From Bacteroidales bacterium (lineage in GTDB: Bacteria; Bacteroidota; Bacteroidia; Bacteroidales; Tenuifilaceae): 64,000 nucleotides of DNA. The position numbers were made by a program, and so were the translations under genes. How positions within the stretch are numbered: position 1 is the first letter of the stretch; each line of letters opens with the position of its first letter. The stretch is from assembly GCA_028708425.1 (NCBI GenBank), contig JAQVYY010000002.1:1-64000 (forward strand), written 5' to 3'. This document shows positions 61,427-64,000 of this stretch, in pieces. Under the pieces are notes generated by a model that did not search any database, was not told the DNA's origin, and worked only from the letters and a program-made list of their open reading frames with translations.

Positions 61427-64000
61427 AATCTTCATTGCCTTGTCAATCTTTTTCTCTTCGCGCATGCTATAAAGCACCGGTACAATAAAATAGGTTACTG
61501 CTGCAAAAATCATCCCCCCAAAAGCTGGAATGGCCATGGGTATCATGATGTCAGCACCCCGTCCGGTAGAGGTAAGGATGGGTAACAGCGCAATTATGGT
61601 TGTTGCCGAGGTCATTGCAGCGGGTCTAATTCTACGGTAACCCGCTTCCACTACAGCTGCCCGTATCCCTTTTAGGTTATCGGTTTTATTCCGGGCGAAG
61701 CTTTGGTCGAGGTACGTGGCCATTAAAACACCATCATCGGTAGCAATACCAAAGAGCGCAATAAAACCTACCCAAACGGCCACGCTCAGGTTGATGGTGT
61801 GCATTTGGAACAGTTCCCGAATGTTGGTGCCAAAGATGGAGAAATCCACAAACCAGCCCTGCCCGTAGAGCCATATCATTATAAACCCTCCGCTAAAAGC
61901 CATGGCAATGCCCGTAAAGACCATCAGGGAGGTGGTGACTGATTTAAACTGGAAGTAGAGGATAAGGAAAACCAAAAGCAAAACAATGGGCACGATAATC
62001 GATAATCGTTTCTCGGCCCGCACCTGATTTTCATAATTTCCAGAGAATTTATAGCTAACCCCTGACGGCACATTTAAGTCACCGGAATTAATACGGGCTT
62101 GTATCGTGTTCTGCGCATCATTAACCACGTCCACTTCAGAAAAGCCAATCCGTTTATCGAATAAAACGTAACCCACCAAAAAAGTTTCCTCACTTTTTAT
62201 GGCCTGTGGTCCTCTAACGTATTCAAAATCGACAAGTTGGGAGATGGGAATTTGAGCTCCGGTTGGTGTAGGTATCAGTATTTTACCCAGCGACTCGGGG
62301 TCGTCCCTAAGTTCGCGCGGGTAGCGTACCCTTACCGGAAAACGTTCCCGCCCTTCAACCGAAGAGGTAATTTGCATTCCTCCAATGGCCGTTTCGATGG
62401 TTTGCTGCACGTCTTCCACATTTAGCCCGTAGCGCGAAATTTCGTCGCGGTTAATGTTCAGGTGCAGGTAGGGTTTTCCCACAATCCGGTCGGCAAATAC
62501 GGCCTCGGTTTTTACCGATGGTACCTGCTTTAAAATCTCCTCCAGCTGCATCCCAAAATTTTCAATAGTCGATAAATCAGGGCCATATACTTTAATCCCC
62601 ATGGGAGCGCGCATACCCGTTTGCAACATCACCAAGCGGGTTTCAATGGGTTGCAGTTTTGGGGCAGAAGTTACGCCTGGTATTCTCGCTACTTTCACGA
62701 TTTCATTCCAAATATCATCGGGCGATTTGATTTCCTGCCGCCAATTGCGGTAATAATTCCCTTTGGTATCTGGTATTAGCTCCTGAAGGGTTACTCCACT
62801 GTGTAATGCTTCGGTATTGGTAAGCGTATCGCCGTTACTCAATATAAATCGGTCATTTTTATCTACCTTAAACCTTACCCGGTGCCCTTTTTCGTTGAGC
62901 ATGTATTCAGGTCGGTAATTAATAACGTTCTCGTACATGGAGATGGGTGCAGGGTCGAGAGCAGACTCTACCCTTCCTAATTTTCCTACCGTAAGTTCAA
63001 CCTCCGGAATGTTGGTTAACAACATATCCAATTGCCCCAGAACTTTGCGGTTGTATTCAAAGCCTGAATGAGGCATGGAAGTAGGCATCAGCAGGAAGCT
63101 TCCTTCATTAAGTGAGGGCATAAATTCTTTCCCGATGGCGGGGAAGGTGTGGGTTAATCCTGACCATACTTTGGTAGTACGCACATTCCATCCAGCCCCG
63201 TCGAAGCCTTTGGCCACAAAACCAAAAATGTTGTTGAATCCCATCCAGGTAATTGCCCCGAAAAGAATTAAAAAAGAAGGAATTAACAGGAAGGTCACTT
63301 TATGGTTCAAACACCATCGGAGTATAGGTTTATAGAAATATTCAAGGATTAGGAAAAACCCTAAGATAATTGTTAAGAGCAGAGCCACAAATAGTATATT
63401 CATCATCAGGCTCTTGGCAGGCCCCAGCGGAAGCCAGTATCTGGCAAGTAACCAGATAACACCAATAAACACAATTATGATTTCAGCATGTGCGAGTACC
63501 CATAAGGTAAAAGACTGCATTCGTTGCTTCATTGCTGAACCGCTTGAAGAAGTATTTTTGCCTGTTTCTGATTTTTCTTTACCAAAACCAAAGCGCTTTC
63601 CGCTAAATGCTTTCACTACCCCGACAACGCCAAATGCTAGCAAAATCAATCCGCCCCAGGTCTGTCCGGCAATAAGGACAGCAATTCCGATGGGAATCAG
63701 CGCGATGTTCAGCCACTTTCTAATTTTTTCATTTTTAATTTTCGCACCAAAAAACCAATGAGCCAGCGAGGGCATAATAAATAGTGAAACGATAAGCGCA
63801 GCAATAAGCGCGAACGTTTTGGTAAACGCCAGTGGACCGAAAAGTTTACCTTCGGCGGCCTGCATGGTAAACACCGGAATGAAGCTGACAATGGTGGTTG
63901 AAACCGCGGTAAGAATTGCAGAGCTAACCTCGGAGGCTCCGTTATAAATGGTGGTTATGAGCTTCTGTTCAGGAGGGGCCTCGTCGATGTGTTTGATGAT
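61418..64000 (-). CDS. cusA: CusA-like Cu/Ag RND efflux permease (partial, 5' end outside the window)
   Basis: 860 C-terminal codons of the inner-membrane pump of the Cus system; the frame is open at the right edge (IIKHIDEAPPEQ...). It covers AILTAVSTTIVSFIPVFTMQ and AAEGKLFGPLAFTKTFALIA, the large second periplasmic loop, FIALFGIATDDGVLMATYL and RRIRPAAMTSATTIIALLPIL, which are heavy-metal-efflux (HME) RND signatures. The extra loop around FSGKRFGFGKEKSETGKNTS is common in Bacteroidetes CusA. The C-terminal KIRG and stop lie in the purine-rich repeat. It is the first gene of the operon seen here. Confidence 0.95.
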   Translation of the reverse strand: MIKHIDEAPPEQKLITTIYNGASEVSSAILTAVSTTIVSFIPVFTMQAAEGKLFGPLAFTKTFALIAALIVSLFIMPSLAHWFFGAKIKNEKIRKWLNIALIPIGIAVLIAGQTWGGLILLAFGVVGVVKAFSGKRFGFGKEKSETGKNTSSSGSAMKQRMQSFTLWVLAHAEIIIVFIGVIWLLARYWLPLGPAKSLMMNILFVALLLTIILGFFLILEYFYKPILRWCLNHKVTFLLIPSFLILFGAITWMGFNNIFGFVAKGFDGAGWNVRTTKVWSGLTHTFPAIGKEFMPSLNEGSFLLMPTSMPHSGFEYNRKVLGQLDMLLTNIPEVELTVGKLGRVESALDPAPISMYENVINYRPEYMLNEKGHRVRFKVDKNDRFILSNGDTLTNTEALHSGVTLQELIPDTKGNYYRNWRQEIKSPDDIWNEIVKVARIPGVTSAPKLQPIETRLVMLQTGMRAPMGIKVYGPDLSTIENFGMQLEEILKQVPSVKTEAVFADRIVGKPYLHLNINRDEISRYGLNVEDVQQTIETAIGGMQITSSVEGRERFPVRVRYPRELRDDPESLGKILIPTPTGAQIPISQLVDFEYVRGPQAIKSEETFLVGYVLFDKRIGFSEVDVVNDAQNTIQARINSGDLNVPSGVSYKFSGNYENQVRAEKRLSIIVPIVLLLVFLILYFQFKSVTTSLMVFTGIAMAFSGGFIMIWLYGQGWFVDFSIFGTNIRELFQMHTINLSVAVWVGFIALFGIATDDGVLMATYLDQSFARNKTDNLKGIRAAVVEAGYRRIRPAAMTSATTIIALLPILTSTGRGADIMIPMAIPAFGGMIFAAVTYFIVPVLYSMREEKKIDKAMKIRG

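Overview
The window looks like a chromosomal segment of a Bacteroidota species (Bacteroidales-like). This rests on the gene order tRNAs-tuf-trnW-secE-nusG-rplKAJL-rpoBC-DUF3467, on many promoters of the Bacteroidetes type (-7 box TAnnTTTG), on weak use of Shine-Dalgarno sites, and on typical Bacteroidetes families (DUF1573, DUF4349, half-size OmpH, GroES paralogue, NADase-type glycan-binding protein). The genus cannot be named from the sequence.

Layout. 1-462: start of a leftward gene and a decayed interspersed repeat. 463-15541: the information-processing block: rpsU, xerC, hpf, four tRNAs (Thr, Tyr, Gly, Thr), tuf, tRNA-Trp, secE, nusG, rplK, rplA, rplJ, rplL, rpoB, rpoC and a DUF3467 gene. 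A terminator/attenuator hairpin lies between rplL and rpoB and a strong terminator follows rpoC. 15538-24000: two overlapping TPR genes, a DUF4349 lipoprotein, a glycosyltransferase, a helix-hairpin-helix protein, a porin, a discoidin-like secreted protein and a BASS-family transporter. 24110-28050: an accessory patch with a TPR/DUF2723-tail-like secreted protein, a thioredoxin-like lipoprotein gene broken by two mutations, an IS30-family insertion sequence and two related attC-like palindromic repeats. 28055-48572: ordinary chromosomal genes (atypical SDR, a complete RND drug-efflux operon, Na+/H+-type antiporter, EEP-family hydrolase, beta-helix lipoprotein, amidohydrolase, GNAT, DUF1573, half-size TauE/SafE protein, two-cluster ferredoxin, GT2, OmpH, GroES paralogue, S9 peptidase), then a SulP transporter at 48630-50297.

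50724-64000: a junction of repeats and gene remnants, followed by a leftward heavy-metal island read as cusA (cut by the window edge) - four-helix-bundle gene - cusC - cusB - small ORF - multicopper oxidase - CopB-type P1B-3 ATPase - small CxxC ORF - P1B-4 ATPase - stub of a mercuric-reductase-like flavoprotein. CusCBA would carry Cu(I)/Ag(I) across both membranes, the multicopper oxidase would oxidise periplasmic Cu(I), and the two ATPases would clear the cytoplasm of Cu and of Zn/Co/Cd-type ions.

The most distinctive structure is an interspersed, modular, hairpin-forming element (about 148 bp full length, about 46 bp minimal) found about eleven times, with terminal inverted repeats AACCC..ATTATTC and apparent TA flanks. 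Several copies supply the stop codon of the neighbouring gene, one is the target of the IS30 element, and one sits exactly between two gene stubs. A second element, a four-helix-bundle gene bracketed by inverted purine-rich repeats, is wedged into the cus operon and seems to have rewritten the N-terminus of CusC. No CRISPR array, rRNA gene, phage or classical defence system was seen.
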